Source: a virus
Strand: one strand, 5' to 3'
Length of the DNA stretch: 38,855 nt
Virus record (IMG/VR): IMGVR_UViG_3300006868_000041
Span: 1-38,855 of that record
Under the pieces are notes generated by a model, which was not told where the DNA came from, did no database searches, and saw only the letters and a list, made by a program, of their open reading frames with translations. Position 1 is the stretch's first letter, and each line of letters opens with the position of its first letter. The position numbers and the translations under genes were made by a program. Below are positions 17,601 through 26,500 of this stretch, in pieces.

Positions 17601-18959
17601 ACTTTTAGTGAAGCTCCAAAATCCGGAGATAGATTAAAGGTATTGTTCTATAAAGGAACGAGTGGAACTGATGTATTGCCAAAAGAAGTTACTAATGAAG
17701 TGCATGAGGGTGATGAGTTAATAATAAATTATGATAAATCTTTAAATCAAAACAAATTTAATCAACAAGACAATAGATCTGTTTATAGTGTACTTAGTTC
17801 TGGAACAGTTAAAACAAATTCATATTATGGTCCAGGACTATTATCAGACTCTTCTATTCATAGACCTGTTACTCTTTGCAAGCAAACTGAAGATAAAATG
17901 ATCGAAGGGTTTGTAGTAAATAAAGATCGTGAGCAGTATGAACCAATCATTTTCCCCACAGCACATTTAATTACTAATATTGGAATAGGTTCTACAATAG
18001 CATTTGTTGATAATATTCGACCATTCTTCAATCCATCAAATGAAGCATCTAATTTAGATTTCCAAAATGATATAATTATTGTAGAAAATGGAGAAAAGGT
18101 TTCTGCAGCTGCTACTGCAATAGTTGGAGATGACACTCTAATTCAATCTATTGTTATTTCTGAAAATGGTGTTGGTTATAGTACAGCAACTGTGAGCATT
18201 GCAAGCACTGATGGTACTTTGGGTGTTGGAACAACAGCAGTAGCTAAAGCATACGCTATTATAAGTATTGGTGGAACAATAAATTCCATAGCTATTACAA
18301 CATCTGGAATAGGTTATACGAATACAAATCCACCATCAGTGTTAATTTCGCCACCACAATTTGAACAAGAAACTAATAAAGTTGTATCTTTTGAAGGCGA
18401 TTTTGGTATTATTGTTGGTGTTGGAACAACTAATGTTGGGGTTTCTACTGGAATAGCATTTGATTTAATAATACCTCAAGATTCTTATTTGAGAGATACT
18501 TCAATTGTCGGAACTGCAACAACATTAACAGGATTAAAAGAGGGTTATTACTTTACTGTCTTTAATTCAAACGTTGGATATGGTGTGACTTCACTTGATG
18601 AAAATAATGAAATAGTTGGAATTGGAACCACTTGTTTAGATAATGTTTATAGAGTTTCTGGAATCACCACTGCTCTTGAAAGAGATATAATAGGATATGG
18701 TTCAACTTATGTGACACGAGTTATTGTTAGCATTTCGACTTATTATGGATTGGATAGTGATATTCCATCTCCAGATCAAGTTGTTTCCGGATTTACCACA
18801 GATTTCTTTGGTAAATATAGTTGGGGAAGGTTAATGCTTTCTCAAAGAACTGGAGTAATAACTTATTCAGCACAAACAAATAATGGTGTTGTTGGAATTA
18901 ATACTGGATCTTTTGTGAGGAGAAAAAATTCTTTAAAATTTAGAAATTATACCACATAA
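5670..18959 (+). CDS. gp7: giant gp7-like baseplate wedge / virion structural protein, 4,429 aa
   Basis: Only the N-terminal part resembles T4 gp7: the segment around residues 153-229, with SAKDFYSIKGTDASFKILFK followed by ENVEI, matches the gp7 stretch near its C-terminus (DFYSTKGIEASYKFLFK). The place between gp6 and gp8 is that of gene 7. The remaining ~4,200 residues are beta-rich repeats: about a dozen GxGYT-type units, about eight H-x3-TG(D/E) units, I-DDE..RG units near residues 74-126 and 3404-3478, a YHYH domain (about 1222-1385; HSPIIGWAYDGSPIYGPYGY at 1263), two dockerin/EF-hand-like loops (1647-1658 and 1804-1825), and FINDILQ-type units near the C-terminus. T4 gp7 has 1,032 residues, so this is over four times longer. 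It may form a long appendage on the wedge. Start ATG 5670 is clear and there is no frameshift. The gp7 assignment for the N-terminus is fairly firm; the role of the rest is inferred. Confidence 0.85.
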   Translation: MAEQRVKVSQIVSNQLPEYVRLQYPQFVQFLTQYYQGQEYPGAPLDLIQNIDSYIKINENGNTVGFTSLSNDIDVIDNSIQVDNTSGFPEKYGLLKINDEIITYSGTTSTSFTGCVRGFSGITSFTSSDNIEDLVFSNSEASSHSEGDNVENLSRLFLQEFFKKIKKQYLYGLGDQKLTDNLNKSQFIRSAKDFYSIKGTDASFKILFKALFGENVEIVRPSDYVISPSNAIYQKTKDLVAEFISGDPYDLVNKTLYQSGDENIPEAYSPVSNVEKISTGSLNKDYYRITIDGSYLKKEGSNTESIYDNFSIHPKTKCIGEIGIGQTFIDVDSTVGFPNSGSLDVVYNDFTTDTITYSNKTINQFLDVSVISKRILDGSDIDYSSFAYSAGLGRTDGIKLRIRSVIGGYNIPKVTYQQNIGSKIKIKSLGKIGNKLKENNWIFNNSQSYNVESLELIDSRNFVYRLTTIDDNILRVGDTLRLKSLNDVFLTDDFTVTTIINNKISLIRGSDVENPNGIVSVNRILNKVKTNIHPQLSKFTANVQNVYIDNDDDSVLVASNSLPYFESPTNPDIQKIILSGLVANNQTTLKVTEDFDHNFFTGDSIYYTPNKDNNGNVISKIFDEGLYFVHRVDSNNVKLAKSGSDLYNEKYVTIDDLSGKANVDITNHIIEKYAFNGKIIEPQKLIRKIPNIHNQRDDEVNEKSLATKAGATGIFINGVEILNYKSHSYVHYGEIEEINLTSPGFGYDVINPPLLSISDSVGSGATGVCGVKGNFVDIDLIDGGFDYLDIPSIQITGGNGKSAKASANTTFVDHTLSFDSSNLLDISVDFELRSGFGGISTETSKIGFSTYHRFKNGESVVYKTLGGNAVTGLSTDSTYYVNVVNDYDIKLHLSKGDALASSGTGINTISLSDFGTGNHSFTAIPKLSVSSIRIIDPGFDYENKKRMCSSAGINTSINTIDILNHGYKTGEIIRYSFNETSIGGLSTTKDYIVTTINNDSFKLSDVGIGSDLKYLYFNRNVFKNLTSSGSGLHTFNYPEISVKVIGKVGVTSIGEDTFEAKVQPIVRGELTSIHLTNNGQNYGTSRILNLKRLPKVSLISGTDAALKPVILNGQIVNVVILNSGKDYTSIPDLIVRGTGTSGKLVPILKDGAIVDVKISRPGVGYEQNSTSIEVLPAGNNAEFESVIQSWRVNEVRKNLSNVKDDDIFVSPSMNDGKGLQCYFAYGPRNLRKLVYSTDRGGRILYGRNDLRIVNGLESSNINHSPIIGWAYDGSPIYGPYGYKTNKGTGGVTQLKSGYTLKLSPNRPPLVNFPEGFFVEDFEWSYSSSEDTLDENNGRFCITPEFPNGIYAYFTTFDAIPSEDGVFKNFKAPTFPYVIGNSYHKTPDEFNFKKRSNQDDINLNDFNISRNTYPYLLSNDNSGYDYLVESYKFTDQDPTITSVNRGNITSIGIVSEGINYQVDDTVVLDASTTSRDFGQSNKVSLIGGVGVSSISCETFIVPNLEFYPNGSTVVAVHTTNHNISNNEALNVVGLSTEKYIKPGQYTVGISSLTFELQNTLNAQNITGIVTYINIKANTTSFFSDLKFVEPNDVYNLYANKTYTESVRVLLPQVGTAITSKALDPESNPTRFTDAAVYDYIWDNYDEFDVDGDGVVSFNDAIVIVRHLYGDEVKERGAFSGNRIFSTGGGISGIGYSGVPAAATRTTNREVRDFLDFRSFHSREGNIGVSTNVITGIQTGYLFYGSDPDNVVRGKVSIGQSVNSTFVAAGTTVTAIGKNSITISNTTTNTETQVGTSITFGNGLYDVDGNGQITVFSDGIMIARVFGPSEFKNPSDNGIAGFATDNTIFDTLKVLNIDPDLGRIRVLRTGNGTYSGVFGSNSELVERSRKVEIPFIGISTVNDSRKTYEYYFNPTESIGIGEDISAGAGTTITFTNPGAGQTQVFVPTRAIYLPYHTLRTGDKVVYKTNIGDTIGVSTVSGGSSVPLTQYSELYVGKINDNFIGLSTVKVSAGTTDGIFVGVTPETEHHELLYFVGLGTGVYHSLTFNNPDTVTGNLEKNIVTVSTSSTHGLSLLDNVFVEVKPNINETIKVKYNKSIRKLIVNEYDYVTSGISSENRTISITDHKLSTGQKVINFLNTSINDDSFKDEGEYYVYVVDRNTIKLTNEKYELFEKTPSFIGLSTLSSGSLSLINPPLNLVKNSTVKFDLSDSSLSYVQNNISYSAFRFDFYRDSSYKDIYVTNELNSLFAVSSEGQIGVTAGANYTLTVNDNTPNRLYYKLTPIDLNQNVIENKQISVDKEVEFFNSIFPIDSDYSGKHTVTGIGSTSFSYLLSVKPEASAYISTNTSLSYNTTSSSAYGPIKNISVGNGGKYYSEIPGISEIVTGIGTGAILNVFSDSIGKINSVRIDDIGFDYPSDLTLKPEVYIPQILRVEQLSKFKSISIITDTQGATGPTNIFRHNIPPKLVVVDGITNKVVDDAILKMNLPEKKVDILQNTFSLSDAIPKLIPTENVTGIGFTSLTYDISTKEVTVSLTNAQGPKFANLNQNTTEDFVNIRVGDNVLVENVSVGVGTTGTGYNSSNYNYKLFPVVGVTTATGIVTFSMSSVIEDDYNPGKFISNLSSPSLLPERLFPKFSIELDKTGFKESEIVKSGSKTGKVIKFDSFNKLVHIESADEFFINDTLISESFGTKAIVKDNTFFESRLDLDYYSIIGRKWSNTTGFISDNLQRVHDNDYYQYFSYAVKSKIGIDKWDESVSTLNHAAGFKKFSDLQIESSVPTSLSMKPTIEEVTTVFITLDNIVDLNCYDNFDLVHENLLISDGNRTFSNEINFTSTILTDYDESISNRVVNIDDVSGEFNSNPRSTPFSEIFRTLTEDTRSQKFITYVRDRTFVGERQLMVATVLTDTDRALGMINQYGTVYTQSDLGSLDYVIDGNDGVLRFYPTKYQYNNYNVSFFAYSLEDIVSISTVSSSHTVGISSELAGKPQGSIASIGSSEILTVGTAVTNLVVISGIGTTLPSVRSAKVLVNIEVDDGQTEFNELNVIHNGTDAHLLEFGQLNAHSIDTFGSSGLGTYGASVSSDNELIIEFTPSVGLGTTAVISANTITVGLSTEIYNNQNSGLGSESTLSSGTLITKCTELIGGSAESVAEFSSEFDAAYSIIQVADLDNDMYQMSEAIIVSDGTDAHITEFGNVETNHSLGEMTGGVNSGITQITFTPAAGVGDLHVKSFTHAIKVDTGTDSGEIDLDNSKLITNSGTYTGTELDVRKDFEILHKTYPVFKRVFDGSDSSFVDVVNNKIILPYHFFTTGEKVEYRPKTGIGTNSIGIDDITVGSGTTDKLPTTVYVIKLSESEIRFAQTAENALKPFPEPITITSVGINSDHSITSTNQNQRVLISIDNYIQSPIVSTSVTTSLADQVLITEDSVKFSGITSFFSGDYIKIDDEIMRIRGVGIGSTNAITVFRAWAGTSLAGHSTDSLVTKIKGNYNIIGNTLNFIEAPFGNNPISSTTNAPSERDWEGITTSSSFHARAFMKTGVVGATTDTYAGNYIFDDISQNFSGSEDTYIITSGNSNVVGISTNNAIVLINGILQEPGLNNDFTITEDSDVGISSIKFTGTASATSTDPNSLNVPVGGIIVSVASSRGLGYQPLISAGATAVISVGNTVESITIGNTGSGYRSNNIYEIETTTKYSVGVGSTNILLSNTNSALNVINLNTSSTNTIAIGTYIKETTSIVSIANTFVGIGSTSPYEIPAGTSVKIQIENPDVGIVNVGVATTSLGIVNVTHVGFSTINAGFVTSVTITNGGDGFSSTNPPYVIFDEPLPYSNIPLVYSETSVGSGGTQAKVNITVGQGSSVIDFEIINQGYGYGQGHVLTIPTGGITGIPTDSSIGTSFEEFKLTIQETLTDEFSAWFIGEIEPLDDFSDLFDGSRKTFSLFRSGNRLSVQSDYGSIVNVDDVLIVFINDILQIPGDSYTFSSGSTITFSEAPKSGDRLKVLFYKGTSGTDVLPKEVTNEVHEGDELIINYDKSLNQNKFNQQDNRSVYSVLSSGTVKTNSYYGPGLLSDSSIHRPVTLCKQTEDKMIEGFVVNKDREQYEPIIFPTAHLITNIGIGSTIAFVDNIRPFFNPSNEASNLDFQNDIIIVENGEKVSAAATAIVGDDTLIQSIVISENGVGYSTATVSIASTDGTLGVGTTAVAKAYAIISIGGTINSIAITTSGIGYTNTNPPSVLISPPQFEQETNKVVSFEGDFGIIVGVGTTNVGVSTGIAFDLIIPQDSYLRDTSIVGTATTLTGLKEGYYFTVFNSNVGYGVTSLDENNEIVGIGTTCLDNVYRVSGITTALERDIIGYGSTYVTRVIVSISTYYGLDSDIPSPDQVVSGFTTDFFGKYSWGRLMLSQRTGVITYSAQTNNGVVGINTGSFVRRKNSLKFRNYTT

Positions 18960-18962
18960 ATA
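18955..18962 (+). promoter_or_regulatory. T4-like late promoter element before gp8
   Basis: CATAAATA at 18955-18962 contains the stop codon of the gp7-like gene and lies 16 bases before the gp8 ATG. It is one base from the T4 late consensus. The distance to the start codon leaves a very short leader, so this is one of the weaker candidates. Confidence 0.35.
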
Positions 18963-18977
18963 ACTAAAAACATAAAA

Positions 18978-20528
18978 ATGGCTGCAATTGTAACAGACAA
19001 GATTAGAATATTAAATGCGAAAAATTTTGTAGCAGGTATTTTGACTACTACAAATTCATACTATACTTTTGTGGGATTACCAAATCCCACATCTATTCAA
19101 AGTGACTGGAATGAAGACCCTCCATCTCCTGTAGATAATTTTGATAATGAGTCTGATATTTGGGATACGGCAATAGCACTTAAAAAGATAACAACGAATG
19201 ATGTCAGACAAGTTGTCAATAAAAATACTTGGGAATCTGGAACGACTTACGATTACTATCGTCCAGATTATAGTGCTTCAAACCCACCAAAAAATTCAAA
19301 TGGAACATCTTTATACACAGCAAATTATTACGTAATTAATAGTGATAATCGTGTTTATATTTGTCTTCAGAATGGAACTGCACCAGAAACTCCTGATGGA
19401 AAACCATCACTAGATGAACCACAATTTGTGGATTTAGAACCTAGATCCGCAGGCACTAGTGGAGATGGTTATATATGGAAATATCTTTATACTATAAAAC
19501 CATCAGAATTAATTAAGTTTGATTCTACAAGTTATATGCCAGTCCCATTAAACTGGCAAACTGATAGTGAGCATGATGCAGTGAGAAATAATGCTGTTGA
19601 TGGGAGTATTAAAGTTGTCGTAATTCAAAATAGAGGTGTAGGAGTAGGCACTGCAAATAGAACTTATCGTAGAGTTCCAATTAAGGGAGATGGTTCAGGT
19701 GCTGAATGTACTGTTACTGTAAATAATGATCAAGAAATAGAAAGTGTAACTATTTCTAATCAAGGTTCTGGATATACTTTTGGAAATGTTGATTTAAAGT
19801 CTGGAGGAGTTCCTGATGCTTCAACAATACCAGTTTTAGATGTAGTAGCAACTCCTGCTGGAGGTCATGGTTATGATATCTACAATGAGCTTGGTGCATC
19901 TAATGTGCTTTTATACACTAGAATAGAAAATGATTTGGAAAATCCAGATTTCATTACAGGAAATGAAATATCTAGAATAGGTGTTGTTGAAAATCCACTT
20001 TCATTTGGTTCAAATCAACTATTGAATTCAGATAAGGCAAGTGCCGTTTATGCAATTCGTTTAACTGGTATTGGTTATAGTTCGGCAGTTTTTACTGCAG
20101 ATTCTACTATAACTCAAACTGTTGGAACCGGAGTTACTGCTGCTGGAAAAGTTATTAATTACGATAAAGAAACTGGGGTGCTAAAGTATTGGCAGGATAG
20201 AACATTAGCTGGGTTTAACACGGTTGGAACTTCCCAAACTAATCCACAATATGGATATAACCTAACAAGATTCACGGCATCTCCAACTTCTGGAGGAAGT
20301 TTTTTGATTAATGGTGGAAGTGTAACTTTATCAATTAGTACCTCTTTTAGTGGTTTCTCGACCACAATAAATAATAGAACATATTTCCTTGGGCAATCTT
20401 TCGAAAATGGATTATCAAATCCAGAAGTAAAAAAACATTCTGGAAATATTATCTACATCGATAACAGACCCGCTATAACAAGATCTTCAAATCAAAAAGA
20501 AGATGTCAAGATTATTTTGCAATTCTAA
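18978..20528 (+). CDS. gp8: baseplate wedge subunit gp8
   Basis: This is a homologue of T4 gp8, a dimeric wedge protein binding gp7 and gp10. Matching landmarks are the N-terminal VTDKIRILNAKNFVAGI, the middle GDGYIWKYLYTIKPSE (T4: GDGYVWEYLFEIPP), and the end HSGNIIYIDNRPAITRS with QKEDVKIILQF, which match T4 almost word for word. It has 516 residues against 334 in T4. The excess lies mainly in residues about 210-300, where a GSGYT module (GSGYTF near 263) is inserted, and in about 355-455. Those inserts resemble modules in the gp7-like, DUF4815-type and gp14 proteins. It follows the gp7-like gene as in T4. Confidence 0.92.
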   Translation: MAAIVTDKIRILNAKNFVAGILTTTNSYYTFVGLPNPTSIQSDWNEDPPSPVDNFDNESDIWDTAIALKKITTNDVRQVVNKNTWESGTTYDYYRPDYSASNPPKNSNGTSLYTANYYVINSDNRVYICLQNGTAPETPDGKPSLDEPQFVDLEPRSAGTSGDGYIWKYLYTIKPSELIKFDSTSYMPVPLNWQTDSEHDAVRNNAVDGSIKVVVIQNRGVGVGTANRTYRRVPIKGDGSGAECTVTVNNDQEIESVTISNQGSGYTFGNVDLKSGGVPDASTIPVLDVVATPAGGHGYDIYNELGASNVLLYTRIENDLENPDFITGNEISRIGVVENPLSFGSNQLLNSDKASAVYAIRLTGIGYSSAVFTADSTITQTVGTGVTAAGKVINYDKETGVLKYWQDRTLAGFNTVGTSQTNPQYGYNLTRFTASPTSGGSFLINGGSVTLSISTSFSGFSTTINNRTYFLGQSFENGLSNPEVKKHSGNIIYIDNRPAITRSSNQKEDVKIILQF

Positions 20529-20543
20529 TATCCAATAACTCCC

Positions 20544-23500
20544 ATGGCTCAACAAACAAATTTAAATGTTTCTCCATATTTTGACGATTTTGATGCTGAC
20601 AAGAATTATCATAAAATTCTGTTTAAACCGGGATATCCTGTTCAAGCCAGAGAGTTAACAGGTGTTCAATCCATAATACAAAATCAAATTGATAGATTTG
20701 GGCAACATGTGTTTAAAGATGGTGCCAAAGTTATTCCCGGAAATTGGTCTTACTACTCAAACTATCCTGGAATTAGAATAAACAATACTCATCTTGGTGT
20801 TCCAGTATCACTATATACTGATCAATTGGTTGGTAAAAGAATTATTGGTCAAACTTCAGGAATTACAGCTATAGTTGATTATGTATTACCTCCAGAACTA
20901 TCTAGTACTGGAGATACTGTTTTATATGTTCAATATGCATCATCATCTGCAACCGATAAAGAAAGTGATACTTTTTTGGATGGAGAATTTTTAAATTTAC
21001 AATCAGATGTTATCACGACAGAGTTAAATGATAATTTTATACCTCAAGGAGAGTCATTTGCATCAACAATATCGTCAAACTCTAATATCACAGGTTCATC
21101 ATTTTCAATAAATGATGGTGTTTATTTTATTAGAGGATATTTTGTAGATGTACAATCTGAAAGAATTTTGTTGGCAGAAAATAATGCTGATGTTGAAAGA
21201 TTTAATGTAAGAATTGGATTTAGAATACTCGAAGAAATTGTAACTTCTGATTTTGATGAATCTTTAACAGACAATGCTAAAGGATTTAATAATTATGCAG
21301 CACCAGGAGCAGATAGATTTAAATTATCAGTGTCTCTTGCATATAAATCATTAACCGATTCCAATGATGCAGATTTTGTAGAATTAGCTAGAGTTGAAAA
21401 CGATACTCTTCAAGAGATACAAAAATATACTGAGTATGATCATCTTGCTGACGAATTTGCTAGAAGAACATTTGAAGAATCTGGCGATTATTTTGTAAAA
21501 GATTTTGATATAAGTGTTTTAGAATCATTAAATAATGGTAACAATGGTGGTATTTTTTATGATGGAGAAACAACATATTCTGGTGGAACGCCAAATCCGA
21601 GCACTGCAATATACAAAATTTCTCCTGGATGTGCTTATGTTAGAGGATACAGAATTGATAGAACTTCTCCAACATATTTGGATATTGCAAAACCAAGAAC
21701 TACAAAAGAATTAACAGGTCAAAGTATAGAATATAATACTGGAGCAACTTTTAAACTGAATAGAGTTAAAGGTGCTCCCACGATTGGAATTGGAAATACT
21801 TATATTGTAAGTTTAAGAGATCAACGTATAGATCCAAGAGCTGCTGGTTTGGGAACAGATCCTGTTTTGCCGAATAAAGAAATTGGTATTGCTAGAGTAT
21901 ATGATTTTGCATTGGAAGGTGGTTCTTATGATACTACTGATGGGGACATAAATCAATGGGATATTACATTATATGATATTCAAACGTTTACTGATATTAA
22001 ATTAAATGAGCCAATAACTCTTAGTGTTCCTACCCATATTAAAGGAAAATATTCTGGAGCAACAGGATTTTTAAGAAGTCCTGTAAGTGCAGGAACAGCG
22101 ATGACTGTATATGACACAAAGGGTGATTTTGTTTTAAATGAACCATTCATATTTGATGGTGTAGAAAATAGTAGAATTGGTGTGGGTCTCACAATTCACA
22201 AACTATCTGATGCAAAATCGATTATTGGTGGAGCAGGTTTATTAGGGGATGTTGGTTCTGGAGTTTCATTTACTGCAGATATTATGCTTTCCAGAATTGG
22301 TTATAATATTGGTCTTGGAACTATTACTTCTTCCAGCATCAGCAATAGCGTGACGAGCTATCATCTTTTCGGTACTTTAGATCCTGACGGAAATCCTGGA
22401 GTATCTACATTTATTGCCGAAAATATGAACGGACTTCTCAATAATGTGGAAGTTAATGATATTATCAGGTATACCACAACGGGTTCAAATGGTGGTTCTG
22501 ATGTGCCTGATGGTGGAAGAACCTGGTATAATAGAGTTGTCAAGATTGTAAGGACCGAAGAAGACACGGAAACTGCACCATCACCTGGATTAGCAGGTAT
22601 GGGAAGTTTTGGAAGATATGGACAACACTTACTAGTAACTCCAATTCCGAATATTCCTGGTAGAGTAGAAGCTACTGGTCCAACTGTAAATAATATTGCC
22701 AGTGGTAGAAATCCGTACGGATTTGTAGGTCACTCTGGTAGAATACTTGGTGGAACTAATGCAACCTGGAATGTACAAGATGCAGTTATCTTAAAATCCC
22801 CCCTAATCAGTTCCACTAACAATACTTTATATACAAAAATACCAAAAAATAATATTTCCGATGTAACTTTAGATGATGCACAACTGGTTATTAGAAAAAC
22901 ATTTGATGTAACAATTGCTGATAACCAGTTGTCATCTGCATTGGTAGCAGGTGACAATGAAACATTTGAACCTTTTGATGAAGAAGATTATATTTTAATT
23001 CGCACTGATGGTGATGATGGGGGAACAGAGGTTCTTACGGAAGATAAATTTGAGATAACTTCAGGCGGAAAATCTTTACAAATAAGAAATTTAAGTGACA
23101 CTGGTGGTGCAGCAAAATTAATAGCAACTCTTCGTAAAGTAAAACCAACTTCAAAAATAAAAATAAAGAACAAAATTAATACTATTGTAATTGATAAATC
23201 AAATGATGTTGGTTCTGGAGCAGGGTCAACTACTCTCAATGATGGTTTAACATATGGAAATTATCCGTTTGGTACAAAAGTTCAAGATGAATCAATATCT
23301 TTAAATGTACCAGATGTTGTGGAAGTTCTGGGAATTTTTGAATCAAAAGATACCTCAGCTCCATCGGCACCAAAATTAACATTGAATGCACTAACCGGTC
23401 CTTCTGGAACAACGGACGATTTAATAATTGGTGAAAAGGTATTTGGTCAAACATCCAAAGCAGTTGCTATTGTTGCATCAAAATTATCATCAAATCAAAT

Positions 23501-26500
23501 AGAATGTTTATTTAAAACAGATGTCAAATTTGAAATTGGAGAGGTTTTACGATTCCAAGAATCGTCTGTTCGTGCTCTTCCGTCAGCATTAGATGAAACA
23601 AGTAAAAATATATCATCACATTATCTTTATAATAGTGGACAAACTGGTTCGATCTATAATTATTCTTCCATAAAAAGAAAACCAGGTTTTGAAAAACCAA
23701 AGAAACAAATAAAAGTATATTTTTCAAATTTATATTTTAGTTCATCGGATGATGGCGATATTGTAACTGCAAGATCATATAGCACTGGAATAGATTATGC
23801 TAAAGATATTAGAACGGTTAATGGAATAAGAAACACTGATATTATTGACATTAGACCAAGGGTTTCTACTTATGGTGTTGAAGTTGATAAGAGGTCTCCT
23901 CTAGAATTTTTTGGTAGAACTTTTAATCAAAGTGGAAATTCTGCTGCAAATATTTTAGCCTCAGATAAATCAATACTTATTGATTATACATTTTATCTTG
24001 GAAGAATTGATAGGATTTATCTTTCAAAAACGGGAGCTATTACAGTTCAAAAAGGAGATCCATCAGAACATCCCAAAAAACCAGTTTCAATTGATGAAGC
24101 TTTAGAGTTAGGATTTATAAATCTTCCACCATATCTATATTCTTCTAGACAAGCAAAAGTTTCATTTTTAGAACATAAGAGATATAGAATGAAGGATATC
24201 TCTAAATTGGAAAATAGAATTAAAAATTTAGAATATTATACTTCTTTATCATTACTGGAAACGAATACTGAAAATCTATTTGTACCAGATGATGAAGGAT
24301 TGAATAAATTTAAATCTGGATTTTTTGTTGATAACTTCAAGACAAATCTCAATCAAGAGGGCAGTATTCCTCTTAAAAATAGTATTGATATTGGAAATAG
24401 TGAATTGCGCCCAAGACATTATACAAATTCTGTAGATTTAGAAATAGGACCTGTTGATGGAGTTTCTCCTGATACTGATGCTAGATGGAGTATTCCCGAA
24501 GGTACTAATATTGCAAGAAGTGCAAATAATTTATTAACATTGTCTTATAATGAATTACTCTGGAAAACACAACCATTTGGTACAAGAGAAGAAAGTGTAA
24601 CCCCATATTTGATAGATGTATGGTATGGTAGATTAACTCTAGACCCATCATCAGATACCTGGGTAGATACTGTAAGAATAGATGCAAAAGTAATTCAAGT
24701 TGAAGGAAATTATAATGATACGATTGCCATTCTTGGTGCAGATCCACAAACTGGGTTAGGGCCAATAATTTGGGATGCTCCAGAGACTGTTTGGACTGGC
24801 ACGAGGACCAATTCATTCTCTGTTCAAAGAACCGAAGTTGGTAATTTTTCAATTGATACAGACCTTGAAACTAATATTAACACATCGCAAGATGCACTTA
24901 GAGCAGGTCAAACAACTACGGTGAATGGAAGTGTTTCTAGTACATTTGAGGTAGAACTATCAGGTACGGAAACAGTATTTGAAGATACTATTACAGAGAC
25001 GTTCAATACAGGTACAGAAACAAGGAATGGTGTAAGGGCTCTTATTACTGAAAGATATGATCAAGAATCTCAAGGAGATAAAGTTGTAAGTAGAGAGTTA
25101 ATCACTTTCATGAGGAGACGCAATATTACTTTTATTGGTTCTCAATTGAAACCACAGACTAAACTCTATGCGTATTTTGATGGCGTTAAAGTTGATAAGT
25201 ATGTTACTCCAAAACTTTTACAAGTTGAAATGATTTCGGGGGTATTTCAAGTTGGAGAAACTGTTGCAACTGATATAGTTCCTGGTACATATACAAATCC
25301 TTATATAAAATTTAGACTTGCAAGACCTGATCATAAAGAAGGTCCTTTCAATGATCCATCTAGGACATATACTTCAAATCCATATACTACTGTTGTTTCT
25401 ACATCAACTGAAAGTTATTACGACTTAGCAGCTAGATCTGAACTTAATGCCATTCCATCTTCATACTCATCAACTTCAGATATATTAAATATTGACCTAT
25501 TATCTTTATCAAGTCGTGGTAATGGATTCTTTGGTTATGCTTCAGTTGGAATGATATTGAAGGGTCAAACTAGTGGTGCCATTGCTCGTGTAACAGCTAA
25601 AGATTTAATAACTGATATTGCTTCTACAATATATGGAGATTTACGTATTCCAAATCCAAATTTTGCATCTAATTTGAAATTTGAAACTGGCAGTAAAGTT
25701 TTAACTTTAACTGATAATCCAAATTCTTTCAGCTCATTTAATAAAACAAGTGCTCAAGCAGAATTTGTATCTTCTGGTACATTAGAAACGGTTCAAGAAG
25801 AAATTATCAGTACAAGAAATGCTCAAGTTCGATATCAAGAACTTCAAACTTCACGCACAGTTGAGGAATTTGTAGGATCTGACGTTGTGACAGAAGTTGT
25901 AAGCACTACAAACTTTACAGATAATGGTTCAACTACTTCAAATGACACTTTTAGTCTTCAGATACCTCCAGGTGCACAAGGTGCCACAGGTGCACAAGGT
26001 GCCACAGGTGCCACAGGTGCACAAGGTGCACGAGGTGGAACAGGTGGTGGCGGCCGTGCTTTCTGGAATAATTTCGATCCTAGAACCCAGACTGGGTTCC
26101 ACAACGTGCCGGTGCGGTGGAACAACGGCGGTGGTGGTGGTGGTGACCCCATCGCACAAACTTTCTTATGTGAAGAACCTAGTGGACTGTTCTTAACTTC
26201 TTTAGATGTCTTTTTCTCTCAAGTTGATCCTGATGGAATCCCTGTAATTTTTCAATTAAGAAATGTTGTCAACGGATATCCAGAATCTAATGTGTTTATA
26301 CCAGGTTCTGAAGTATATATCGAACCATCAGAGATTCAGGTTTCACCAGATGGATCTATTCCCACAAGAATTAATTTGCCAGGTCCAGTTTATTTGAGTC
26401 CGGGAAAAGAATACGCTTTAATATTAATGTCAGCATCTACATCATATAAAGTTTTAATATCTAGAGTTAAAGAAAATGATTTAATAACTGATGAATTTGT

